Of a stretch of DNA of 64,000 nt, positions 54,835 through 64,000 are shown piece by piece. Each line of letters begins with the position of its first letter. Position 1 is the stretch's first letter. The position numbers were made by a program, and so were the translations under genes. The notes under the pieces were generated by a model. It was given only the letters and a program-made list of their open reading frames with translations, was not told the DNA's origin and did not search any database. Origin of the DNA: Coccinella septempunctata (taxonomy: Eukaryota > Arthropoda > Insecta > Coleoptera > Coccinellidae); the NCBI RefSeq assembly GCF_907165205.1, contig NC_058189.1, positions 42,744,270 to 42,808,269 of the forward strand, written 5' to 3'.

Positions 54835-56695
54835 TTCCTCATCAAGTTGACTTTTTTAACTCAGTTGTATCTACTGATCTCTATTATTTCTTCACTTCAA
54901 TTCCAACTAGTTGGAGTTCCACTTCGTCACTTTTATCTATAATGAGGCAATTGTTCACAGATCATTTTCAAGAGAAATTGATTGAAAGAATAGAGCTAAT
55001 CGGAGGACTACGTTTAGATTTTTACCCCTGGGGATAGTCAAAGTCGGTTGTCTGTAAAACACAGCCGGGAGATGTAGAAAAATTGAGAACACTCATCACA
55101 TAACGAGAAATTTCAGTTGAAGTTTCCAAAATCTTGAGGGCCGGATTTGAAAATAGATTATATTTTTGTCCATAAAATAAGGAACAAAATTTTTATGATC
55201 TTCTAATCTGAAAAACTTTTGTTTCATTGTTATTCTTCTGCTATTGTAACTTTTCTGCTATTGTAACTATTCTATCCCAGTATATGTACTTACAAAAAAG
55301 ATCGAGGGTGTGGTATTTTTCGAAAGGCCATCGAATTAACGTTTAACAATGTGTCACTCAGACAGTCTTTCCATTTAAGATTTTGGTTGTTGCTGTCATC
55401 GAGCTCATAGGGTTCATACAAATTGATTGGAAATAACCGTATAAAATGTCCCCCTACAAACCAAAGTTTAACTTTTTTGCATTCATTCTAATTTTGCATA
55501 CGAGCTGAGATATTGAAGGTGGTATCTTCCAAATTGCCACACTGTGTAAATGATATTGAATAACCGCCTCGGCAGATTCCACAGGTTCATTCCAGGAAAT
55601 AGTTACATTAAAAACCCTGTCCAGATTTCATCTACCTAATATCGAAATTAAGTTGCCGGCATCGTGGTTGGAATCTCCGAAAGGAAAATCCAGAAAGGAG
55701 TTCGAGGATCTTATATCACATGAGCAGGATAATCAACGGGAGTCCGTAATTACGAAGATATCTCAACTGGATCGTTTTAACCTCCTCCAGCGAATACGCT
55801 TCACGAATGATTTCTTTGATGAAAATTCCAAGTAGCCACTACTTTGAAGGCATAAGGGAATATAGGAGCCTTTAGAACAATCTCCCCAAAGTGCAATACT
55901 TAATCCGGAACAAACTTGATTCTTGATTGGTGGTTGAAGGCACTAAAGCTTCAAACTTCACTTTAAGTGGATTTCTCCGACATTTCTCAATGGGAAATCC
56001 CTGAAAGGACCGAACAGTTAATGGTAGTCTTATGCGAGGACGTCGCTTTGAATTTAATTATGGCGAAATATGAAATTATTTTGAAATTAATAGTGAGGTA
56101 CACTTCATCCCACTTGGCTGGGATCTATATCTTCTCCGCTCCTGCTAACCAGGTAATTGCTCGTGAAAGATCGCATCCACGCTTTTCAACGACCATTGAA
56201 AGGTCTCATCTTCATCCTGCCCGAGTTGCATTCAGGTATTCACTTCGTTACGTTTTGCATGTCGGATTTTCCAAGTCCGAAGATCTATCTCGATTTATTG
56301 TTTTGTTCTTGCTGTCCACGAAGAACGCGAATATATTTTTGATTTCTATAGGCAGTTATAAAATATTTAGTATCAGGGATCTTCTAGTGAGTATTCATTG
56401 AAAATAAACACTCTAGAGGTCAACCAATTATACATAATCCTTAGTAACTCTGGTCTTTTTATGACGTGAAGAGTACCAATCTGCTAATGGAAAACAGATA
56501 TTAACTGCCGGTTCCTTTACACTCAGGCGTTCAACTAAAGGGAATTTTGAATCTTGTACTCTTCGACTTTAGTCCGTTCGTATTTCTGAAGTGAACATTA
56601 CCTCTTCAAAAATGGGCAGATAGGATCATTTCTTATGAATTATGATTGAATATTGAAGAATAATTCTTTCACTCTACTACTACTGCTACTAAAAG
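54835..56695. other. non-coding stretch
   Basis: Open frames 55653-55835 (LDRFNLLQRIRFTNDFFDEN) and 55967-56401 are less AT-rich than average, but no family is recognised. Nothing else seen. Confidence 0.35.
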
Positions 56696-56739
56696 TTGAG
56701 ATGAACAGCTAAGCAACCTCTTCTGTTTCTGCAGATTCG

Positions 56740-57236
56740 ACCGACAAATAAACTGCCTGCTTTACACGAGGAAAAATATTCATTCTCAAAAAAAGTGTTG
56801 CCAATTTCATGAATACCTACAATACTAGGCAAAAAGAAACCATTTGCATTCCAGCTCATAGAACGAGCAAATTTGAGTATTCTCCTATGTATAGTGGCAT
56901 AAAACTCTACAATCATCTGCCTGATAGATTTAAAACGTTGAAGTTTTCGAGCTTCAAGAAAGAAATCAAAAAAATTCTTTTAGAACTAACTAGAACTTTT
57001 ATAGTGAAAGCGAATATTTAAATTCAGTTGTAGAGTGATATCACACTAGGTAGTTTTTAATATATTTTTTTGTACTGGCTTAATTCAACGATATCTTGTG
57101 TGAAAACCGTTATCATTGTTATTTTTTTTTCCTTTAATTTTTTGATTTCCTTTTTCTGTCTCCTCTGAGGATAATAAATTAATGTTTAATGCTATTTATG
57201 TTGACTCTTCCTATACATGTATAATGTCTGAAAGGA
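56740..57236 (+). pseudogene. LINE C-terminal end and 3' UTR
   Basis: MNTYNTRQKETICIPAHRTS, KFEYSPMYSGIKLYNHLPDR and FKTLKFSSFKKEIKKILLEL form an unbroken C-terminal end of a Jockey/CR1-type ORF2 (YNTR....P.HRTSKFEYSP.Y.GIKLYN-LP...K....FKK..K..LL). FTRGKIFILKKSVANF precedes in frame. The 3' UTR ends ATGTCTGAAAGGATTCAATT, close to the tail of the 23585-24062 LINE, so the two are the same family. The Dong-like copy begins immediately after. RT is missing. Confidence 0.75.
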
Positions 57237-57248
57237 TTCAATTAAATT

Positions 57249-58066
57249 ATGACTTTAGCCTTGCGGCTTTCACACTCCTCTCCAGAGGAAAATTCACTTA
57301 TCCCAGATATCTCAGATATCAAAAGGATTAAGCTCTATTGGAGCCCTTTCCAGGTTTTCGGGCTCGTGGTGGTGGTCGGGTCCGGGTCGCTCTTCGGCTC
57401 CCTACTGTAGGTTGGATTCCTGCTCCAACCCCACTTCCTGTCGGAGCATAAGGTGTTCCTCTGCATTCCCCATGTACTTGCGTACAGTTCTCGCCGTTCC
57501 GAGCAGTACCGTTCTGCGTGACTCTATAGATATTTTCGTCCAACTGAAGTTTCCTCAAGTTCTCTAGTAGTTTCTTCGGTATCAGGCCTGTAGATGAAAT
57601 GATAATAGAGATGGTTTTGATATCTTTCAGCTTCCACTGTCTTCTGGTTTGTTCCTCGAGATCTCTGTCTTTTGAAATTTTTTCAGTGTGCCTATCTAGA
57701 AGATTGTTATTATTTGGAATTGCCACGTCGATGAATAGTGCTCTGTCCTCATCCTTATTGAGCAATATGAGGTCTGGTCTATTGTGGGGTATTTTCCGGT
57801 CTGTGAGAACCGTGCGATCCCAGTAGAGCTTGTGATGTTCATTTTCCAATACAGCATCCGGATGGTAATTGCAATAAGGAACCTTTTTCGAACTTAGAAG
57901 TTGGTGTTTTAGTGCCAATTCTTGGTGAAGAATCTTGGCAACAGCATCATGTCTATTTTTGTACTCCGTGCCCGCGAACGTCTGACATCCCCCGGTGATG
58001 TGCTGGATAGTTTCATGTGTCGCACAGCCATAACGACAGCTATCGTCCGCCACTGAGGCATCCTTA
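57249..58066 (-). pseudogene. Dong/R4-like retrotransposon 3' part, copy 2
   Basis: An unbroken minus-strand frame of about 240 codons (58053-57328) holds the CCHC knuckle CRYGCATHETIQHITGGC, then KLYWDRTVLTDRKIPHNRPD, LILLNKDEDRALFIDVAIPN (the RPD...D of a restriction-like endonuclease), RRQWKLKDIKTISIIISSTG and LIPKKLLENLRKLQLDENIY. In intact relatives this domain cleaves the target. It is close in sequence to copy 1 at 46103, which has small deletions relative to it. The 5' break at 58066 meets (TTA)n (58067-58089), and the 3' end meets the TTAAATT tail of a LINE, so it sits between TAA-type tracts. Confidence 0.7.
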
Positions 58067-58089
58067 TTATTATTAAATCATTATTATTA

Positions 58090-59540
58090 TACATTGTCAT
58101 GGTGCTACCTTATTGCAGCGTGAGAATCGGGCCAGAGTTGGAAGCATTTTCTGTCGATTAGAAGAACATTGAACGTAATAGTAGGTATGTAAAGAAGAGG
58201 CACAAATAGAAAGATCTCTTACAATCTTTGCAAGAAAGTACACTAGCTATTGGAGTTGGATGTTATACACTAGTCATGGGAGCAGTATTCGAGTACATCT
58301 GGCCTTGTAAAATGGAAATGGAATTAATCTGGCAAAAAATGTTTTTAGCTTTGAACAAGCTGATTTGTTACAGACTTCGCAAAGTTGTCAACATTGACAA
58401 TCAGTGTTGAGAAAATTCAGTAGCTAGACAGATTTCTGCTTTGGTTATGAATTGGAAAGGGCAGGCAAAGGGTTTTGACTTTACATCAGTGCTTTCCTAA
58501 TTTTTCTGACTAATCAAAATCAACCGAAACTATTGAGGAAACTTCAATGTCCTACGCCACTGCGAAAGCAAAAATAATAATAATAATAAGTCAGACACAA
58601 TTCCCCTCCATTCTGGTCGCACTGGAATGAGCAATATGTCCCTTATTCTAAGGTATATTTTTATCACGTAACAAGTTTATTTATTAAAGAACTAGTATGC
58701 TGAATTGTATTTTTGTCTACCGAATTCTTACAAAATAATTGCTGAAGTATAGGTATTTAGGGGATAACGGTACTTTAATTCGCCAAGGATGCTGCACTTT
58801 GATTGAAATTTTTTACATATTTTGTATACTAGGGCACTAGAATCACGTCCCCTTTACCGAATTTGCCAATTAATAGGTATATTATTATTATTAAATGAGA
58901 TCAAATCAAGTCGATGAAAATCCAGTCTCAATAAAAAACAGCAGCCTATTCATTGAAATCTCATAAGAGCGAAGAGAAACTGTCCATCCCTTAAGAAGGC
59001 CTACTAATATCAAACCCTGAAATGTGCAGATTATATCCCATAACCCGATAAACATAGATCATAGGATCATAGGATGGGATTTCGGACCGCTCCTGTTTTA
59101 TGCTGCAAGAGCACAGGCATTTCGTCGATTCAACTCTTCCCCCATAAACTCCCTTCTTTTCCATTAACCCAAGTGAACGCTCCAAGTGGTTGATTCGCAA
59201 TTTCCGTGATTACCTAGAATCTGGAATTCGATTATTCTTTCTCATTTCGGATGCCCTAATAATTCATCTTGAACACAGCCATGTTTGATTTCGATTCGGA
59301 AACAATGTTATTTGATTTAAGATATTCATTATTCTATTATTCCAGGATCCGAAGTCTCCACGTTCAGCTTTGTGCTTTAGAGATTGAATAAGAGAATTCA
59401 CGAAATATCAATTGCCGAGGATCAGTTTCGCGATAATGGGTTGGTGCAAATTGAAATCTGCAGCTTCTTCAATTCAGAAATACCGCATTTACTTCGTAGA
59501 AATATTCACGAGGTCTAGCTATCATAATTATCCTAGTAGA
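58090..59540. other. non-coding stretch
   Basis: I see no gene. TAA microsatellites occur near 58575 and 58880. Confidence 0.4.
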
Positions 59541-59545
59541 AAATA

Positions 59546-59640
59546 TACAGGGTGGTGCCCCGCTTTTTCCATCCCCGTAACTTCAATACTCGTGAGCACT
59601 ACTCCTTGATTTTGAAGAGGAATGATGGATAACTAATTTT
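59546..59640 (+). mobile_element. single end of a TACAGGGTG-type element
   Basis: TACAGGGTGGTGCCCCGCTT follows TA. No opposite end was identified, so the extent is nominal. Confidence 0.4.
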
Positions 59641-59995
59641 GAATTGTATCGAGTACGTAATATCTGAACCTAAAATTTCGCTCCAAAATAGGCCATCGGT
59701 AATGAAATAACAGCGGAAATAGTGAAAGAGGCAATGTGGAATTTATCTCGCGAATATTAATCTCATTCGACACATTTCGAAGGTATTTAGTAGTTATTTG
59801 TTAATTTTTGTCCAAAAAAGTATTAATTTTTTGTCCAAAACAATAGACGAACCATGTTTTTGATTCACCTTAGCCTATCGTGAATTTTAAAGAACGTTGC
59901 AAACGTGTCCAAGCGATTGTAAATTTGTAGTAGATTAGAAATGGTGTATTCCGTATAAGAAAGGGTGAAAATCATAAAATTATTTTTTAGAAATA

Positions 59996-60155
59996 ACGAC
60001 AAGAAGGTGCATGAAAGAGACGAAGCGAGGGACGTGGCTGTTTTAGGTCATGTAGCAATGGATCCGACCTTTAGTAATAGAAAATTGTCCGACGTATCTG
60101 GTGTTCCACGCACAACAATCATGAGAATCCTCAAACAACATGAATTCCATCCACT
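59996..60155 (+). pseudogene. transposase N-terminal HTH fragment
   Basis: ARDVAVLGHVAMDPTFSNRK, LSDVSGVPRTTIMRILKQHE and FHP form a helix-turn-helix typical of insect mariner-like transposases (VLG.VA.NP..S.R.LS..SG.+..++.RILK.H.FHP). Similarity stops at FHP (about 60152), where the frame runs into unrelated sequence. The rest of the enzyme is absent. The scrap at 54710 has the type of C-terminus expected for this group. Confidence 0.55.
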
Positions 60156-60209
60156 CTACAATTCGATCTGTATAGGCAATAGGGGAGCCGTGTTTTTACC
60201 CATCTGACA

Positions 60210-62180
60210 ATGTCCTTTCCTCCTAACTCCGGCAGGGTTTTCGTAGATATTGCGTATTCTGTCGTTCAGTGTGTTCTCAATATTTTCCTCTTCGTTGTTC
60301 TCATCTTCATTTACGCTGTTTCTGCCCTTGTTCCAGCAGCATAAATAAGTTTGCCCTTCGCTTTTGGCTCTCATGGTCATGTATTTATTCCTCCATATTC
60401 AATCTCGCAAATGCCCTGATATTCTTGCGGCTTTTTTGATCTAGCCATGATTTGATGGCTAATTAATCACTTTATTGATGAAGTTTTAATCCTCCAATTG
60501 TTGGTGAAATCGTACAATGAGCTAGCTTAACGTTGAATTTGCAAAAGCCAGATAATAGTCGAATGTTCATGAAGAACCTGATCGAATCATTATTATTTGA
60601 GGCGCATTTCGGGTTTTCATATGAACGCTTTGCCGATTTTTTCATATATGTATGTTAAAAAAAATGGTTGGTTTCTGCTAGCTTTATCGTCTCATTCAGT
60701 ACTAAATATTAAATTAACTATAATATTATTCGATATAATTTTTTACTGACGGAAACACATTTTCACGACCCTATTTTAGGAAAAAGCAGATTCTATCAGC
60801 TTAACTTCAAGCTACCATGACCAAACTGATAATCGAGTATCTGTTCATCAAAAGACTTTAGTCGTAGTTTCTGCATAATCAATCAACTTAATATGCACAA
60901 ATCAAATATTATATTCGATGTTATGTTTGAATTGAAATCAATGAGAGTGTGATCTAAGAAAAGGTAATAGGTATGAATCATTACTCTCAGATTCAGTTGG
61001 CCACAAAGTTTTCAACGCATACTTGAATTATGAACTTCCTCCAGACTTGACCTGAATATTTTAATTGGATTATACCCAGCTAGCCGACCCAAAATCCCAC
61101 AACACAAACACATAAGTTAATTAATCAGAGCTCGTAATTTGAAGCTTGTCAACCTCATGTCTCATGTAATCTGTAACTACATCTCGGTTGCTCAGCTCCG
61201 TGAAATATATAGATGTATTCAGGTACTAAGTCGCACGAAGTATTTTGTTTAATCAGCAGAATATTTTCACTATCGAAGGAGCTTCTCTGTATATTCAAAG
61301 TAGTGATTGTCTCAGTCTTCTTCATCCTCAGCGACGGCATTGTGGTCGAGTAAATTATTGGAGGTTTCGTTCATACATATAAATAGATATAATTGGACCG
61401 ATAGAAATGATGAATGTACAGAGTCAGTTGAAAGTAAGGTTGGCATCGATATTTCGGTATTTACTTCATTGTAGGAAAATGCTCGACAAGATCAACTTTT
61501 CATGTATGATTTAGGAGTTTGTTATGCACGAAAAACGTTGGGCAGTTTTTTCAAATTAGAGTTTTTCCACTATTAATTTTTTTGTCAAAGGACTACAAAC
61601 AGGCAATTGCCCAAATACGAGTAACAAAATTTGTTCAAGATAAAACCAAGAAGTAAAAATGAACGAGAATTGTGCTCAAATTATCAACCACTAATCAAAC
61701 AAAACTTATCCCAAAGCAAAACCCTAATTAATCTTTTATTTTGTGTCAACAAAGATATACTGAAAATATAAAATTTCAACCATGAACAAACGGCGTTCAT
61801 AGCAACCACCATTCTAGTCATAGAAGAATTCTGAGATAAGTTCGTTGGTTTAAAAGGAGCAAACATCCTGCGATCTCATTACCAGACATGGTATTCTGAA
61901 GGATATATAAAGTATGTATTTAAAATGGTGGGCACCACGAATATATCATTTATTACTTCAAAAATGACACAAAAAATCAACCAACCTACATCTATCAGTC
62001 AAAGCAAGCACATGAAAAAGTTTCTTAGCTTCCGTGTAATCACGGTTTTCGATCACTATACAATTTTGGAAAGCTGATCATATCAGAAACTTGTTTTGAA
62101 CACTTTCTAGCGCATGAACGTCATAACGGAGATTCGCGGATGAGGCAAAGCTACTGGACACAAAAGAATAAAGAATAAAT
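60210..62180. other. non-coding stretch
   Basis: A minus-strand open frame 60156-60380 encodes an acidic Asn/Glu-rich peptide (EDENNEEENIENTLNDRI) with no recognised domain. Nothing else seen. Confidence 0.35.
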
Positions 62181-62183
62181 TAT

Positions 62184-62460
62184 AGTAGTGGAATTAATGT
62201 CTGTGAATTAAATATCAATAAATAAGTTAACGGCATGCAGACAATTATTGAATTCTGAAAAAGTACACCAGTATAGTTCCGTCAACGCAGATGGAAACCG
62301 TGACCTCTGGTAGCTTAGTTGGGAAGAGCACTAGACCGGCAATCAAAGGGGCGCGGGTTCAAATCCTGCCGGGAGGTGTACTTTTTCAGAATTCAATAAT
62401 TGTCTGCATGCCGTTAACTTATTTATTGATATTTAATTCACAGACATTAATTCCACTACT
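62184..62460 (+). mobile_element. palindromic element with 86-bp perfect arms around a tRNA-like gene, copy 3
   Basis: The left arm 62184-62269 and right arm 62375-62460 are exact reverse complements over all 86 bp (outer end AGTAGTGGAATTAATGTCTG, inner end GAATTCTGAAAAAGTACACC). The 105-bp centre holds a tRNA-like gene. The arm parts GGCATGCAGAC and TTGAATTCTGAAAAA(A)GTAC are shared with copies 1 and 2, while the outer arm parts differ. Flanks AAATTAT and AAATTTA may be a worn target duplication. No protein is encoded. Confidence 0.85.
62304..62377 (+). tRNA. tRNA-like gene, anticodon GGC, in palindrome centre
   Basis: A cloverleaf can be drawn: acceptor CCTCTGG/CGGGAGG (one mismatch), D arm GCTT/GAGC, anticodon loop CCGGCAA, T arm GCGGG-TTCAAAT-CCTGC. 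The anticodon stem CTAGA/TCAAA has two mismatches, the B box GGTTCAAATCC has one change from consensus, and position 33 is C, so it is probably not a working tRNA. A T5 run follows five bases after the 3' end, as for Pol III termination. The same C33 and CCGG-AA loop appear in the 50.6/51.1-kb copies. Confidence 0.55.
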
Positions 62461-62464
62461 AAAT

Positions 62465-63275
62465 TTAAAATTTCGGCTTTTTCTGTTCAGTGGTCGGAGA
62501 ATCCGCATCCGCTCCTTACAGATGTCGCTAAATGTCGACGATGCCATGGGTAATTGGTGAAAAGGATCTTGATGATCACTGAAAGTGAATGTTGTTCCCT
62601 TACCACCTAACAATCTATAATATTATACATACGCACTTTCGGTAGAATTCTCTGTTCAGTTGCGTACAAAATAATCTCTGCCGTTTTCTCACCAAAATTT
62701 GGTAGACAATTCTCCAGAGAATTCTCGGCTGTTACAAACGGGCTTAACAGCGGAGGAATTTATGTGAATCTGGTTCCGACTATATCTGTATGGAATATTA
62801 TTCGTAGCAAACCACTTCAGGTTCAAGTAACCTAGAATCTCCCTTCTGATAGATAACTCTAGAGTCTAAGAATCTCAATAACGGTGGTCCAGAAGCCGCT
62901 CTGCCTCACAACTTTGAGAAAAACCTTCAAAATACCACTTAAATGTTTGTATTCACTTATTTAATTATCATCATAATTATTACTGGGAAATTAAACGAGG
63001 ATTGCCGACAACAGTTCAGAGCTCGAAAACTTCGAGTAGCATTCTGCTGCTTTCTGTAACAAAAATTTGGGCCATGAACCATATCATTCTTTGTCTGGCC
63101 CAGCAATAAAATTTCTGAAGATATTATAAGTTTCCATATGTCAAATGAGGAACTCCTCAATTATGCATGAAAGGTTATGTAATTTGAAAAAAATTTGCCT
63201 ATTCGAACAATTTTTTACCAAGTAGTGAAACCAAAGATGAGAATTTTGCGCTAAACTTTTCACTTATTCTATGTA
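62465..63275. other. non-coding stretch
   Basis: I see no gene or bounded element. Confidence 0.4.
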
Positions 63276-63285
63276 TATGATGAAT

Positions 63286-63552
63286 CTTAGAACATAGATA
63301 CATGGAATGGCCATTCAGTGCTACAAATTAATGTTTTGTAGTACAAACATTCGATGTTTCTCTGTCTAGCGCGACACTAAGACAGTGGCGTTATATTGAA
63401 AAATTTATATACTTCCTATCTATTCGTAGTGAAAATTAATGTGACACTGATCTCCGAAACAAATGTCTCAATTGTGATTGGCGACACTAAGCAACTATCT
63501 GACTCCAGTTTTTGGAATGTTTATTTTCCATTCCATGTATCTATGTTCTAAG
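63286..63552. mobile_element. 267-bp MITE with perfect 8-bp TSD
   Basis: The ends CTTAGAACATAGATACATGG and CCATGTATCTATGTTCTAAG are perfect inverted repeats (24 bp in all). TGATGAAT flanks both sides (63278-63285, 63553-63560). The interior has GCGACACTAAG copies (about 63370 and 63480). A half copy lies at 52127. No coding. The 8-bp duplication suggests a hAT- or P-type transposase supplied elsewhere. Confidence 0.9.
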
Positions 63553-63560
63553 TGATGAAT

Positions 63561-64000
63561 CATGTATATATTTTGTCCAATTGTGGTCACAATAAATTAT
63601 GACGTTTATGTTGGTAATGAATATTAATTAATATCATGCCATCCTCGAATAAATCGACCATGGGTAGAATATTACTTCTACAACTCGAAACAGATTTTTC
63701 TTGAAAAAAATGAAATATTCATTCACTGTATATGTATGAATTATAATAATTTCGATCAGAATCATAAAAGATATTTTACAAGTTATGTCAATATTGATAA
63801 GTTGTTTACTTTGTGTTTCTATTAGTACATCCATATAATCCAAACTCAAACACGCAAAACGATTATAGACACACATTCAATAAGCTTCCGCAAGCAGAGA
63901 ATTCTAAAGATCATAGAAAAATTCGCGAAATCGTACCTCATCCCTACTTGTGAATGCATCGTGGAGTTACATCGGATTTCAAAACCTGATTATATGGTTC
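63561..64000. other. non-coding stretch
   Basis: I see no gene or bounded element. Confidence 0.4.

Noticed and set aside
60156..60380. Acidic Asn/Glu-rich minus-strand frame
   Set aside because: No domain and no clear splice junctions; composition alone is not enough.
1..64000. CRISPR arrays, operons, riboswitches or bacterial promoters
   Set aside because: Nothing resembling them was seen; the base composition, introns and transposons are eukaryotic.

Overview
The window looks like insect nuclear DNA, possibly from a beetle, although no host gene here fixes the order. It is AT-rich, has no bacterial-style gene packing, carries spliceosomal-type splice sites and a short TTAGG-type repeat, and is dominated by transposable elements typical of arthropods. 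I could not identify any complete host gene. Two short minus-strand stretches look like real host exons: 3099-3266 encodes a membrane-spanning segment, and 28013-28179 starts with ATG and ends at a splice donor. Neither product is recognised.

Layout: 0-5 kb holds a CR1/L2-like LINE remnant split by a Harbinger-like MITE, a foldback element, the candidate membrane exon, a Penelope-like GIY-YIG endonuclease remnant and another LINE tail. 6-9.7 kb holds a THAP/P-element-like repeat split by a 979-bp element with an 8-bp target duplication, then a pogo-like element. 10-26 kb carries several TA-flanked elements with TACAGGGTG ends, a LINE split by one of them, a second pogo-related element, and a stacked insertion of LINE, foldback and Tc1. 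26-37 kb holds a second THAP repeat, small MITEs, a hAT element with a perfect 8-bp target duplication, and a three-level nest of LINE, MITE and MITE. 39-43 kb is the most complete element, a roughly 4-kb LINE with ORF1 (PHD-like finger) and ORF2 (endonuclease and reverse transcriptase). 44.5-47.3 kb holds a tyrosine-recombinase-like remnant, a LINE tail split by a small MITE, and a Dong/R4-like element. 49.7-58 kb holds an RTE-like tail, tRNA-like palindromes, Penelope-type ends, another LINE tail and a second Dong-like copy. 59-64 kb holds a transposase fragment, a third tRNA-like palindrome and a MITE with an 8-bp duplication.

The most unusual structure is a family of tRNA-like genes set inside long inverted repeats (50.6-51.2 kb and 62.2-62.5 kb). 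One copy has two perfectly matching 86-bp arms around a tRNA-like gene followed by a T-run. The arms agree within a copy but differ clearly between copies. Also notable are two Dong-like copies that both end at the TAA-type tail of another LINE, and hammerhead-ribozyme-like cores at Penelope-like ends.

Almost every coding remnant carries stops or frameshifts, so the region reads as an intergenic or intronic transposon graveyard with a few fairly recent insertions: the hAT element, the 63.3-kb MITE, the tRNA palindromes and the 39-43 kb LINE.
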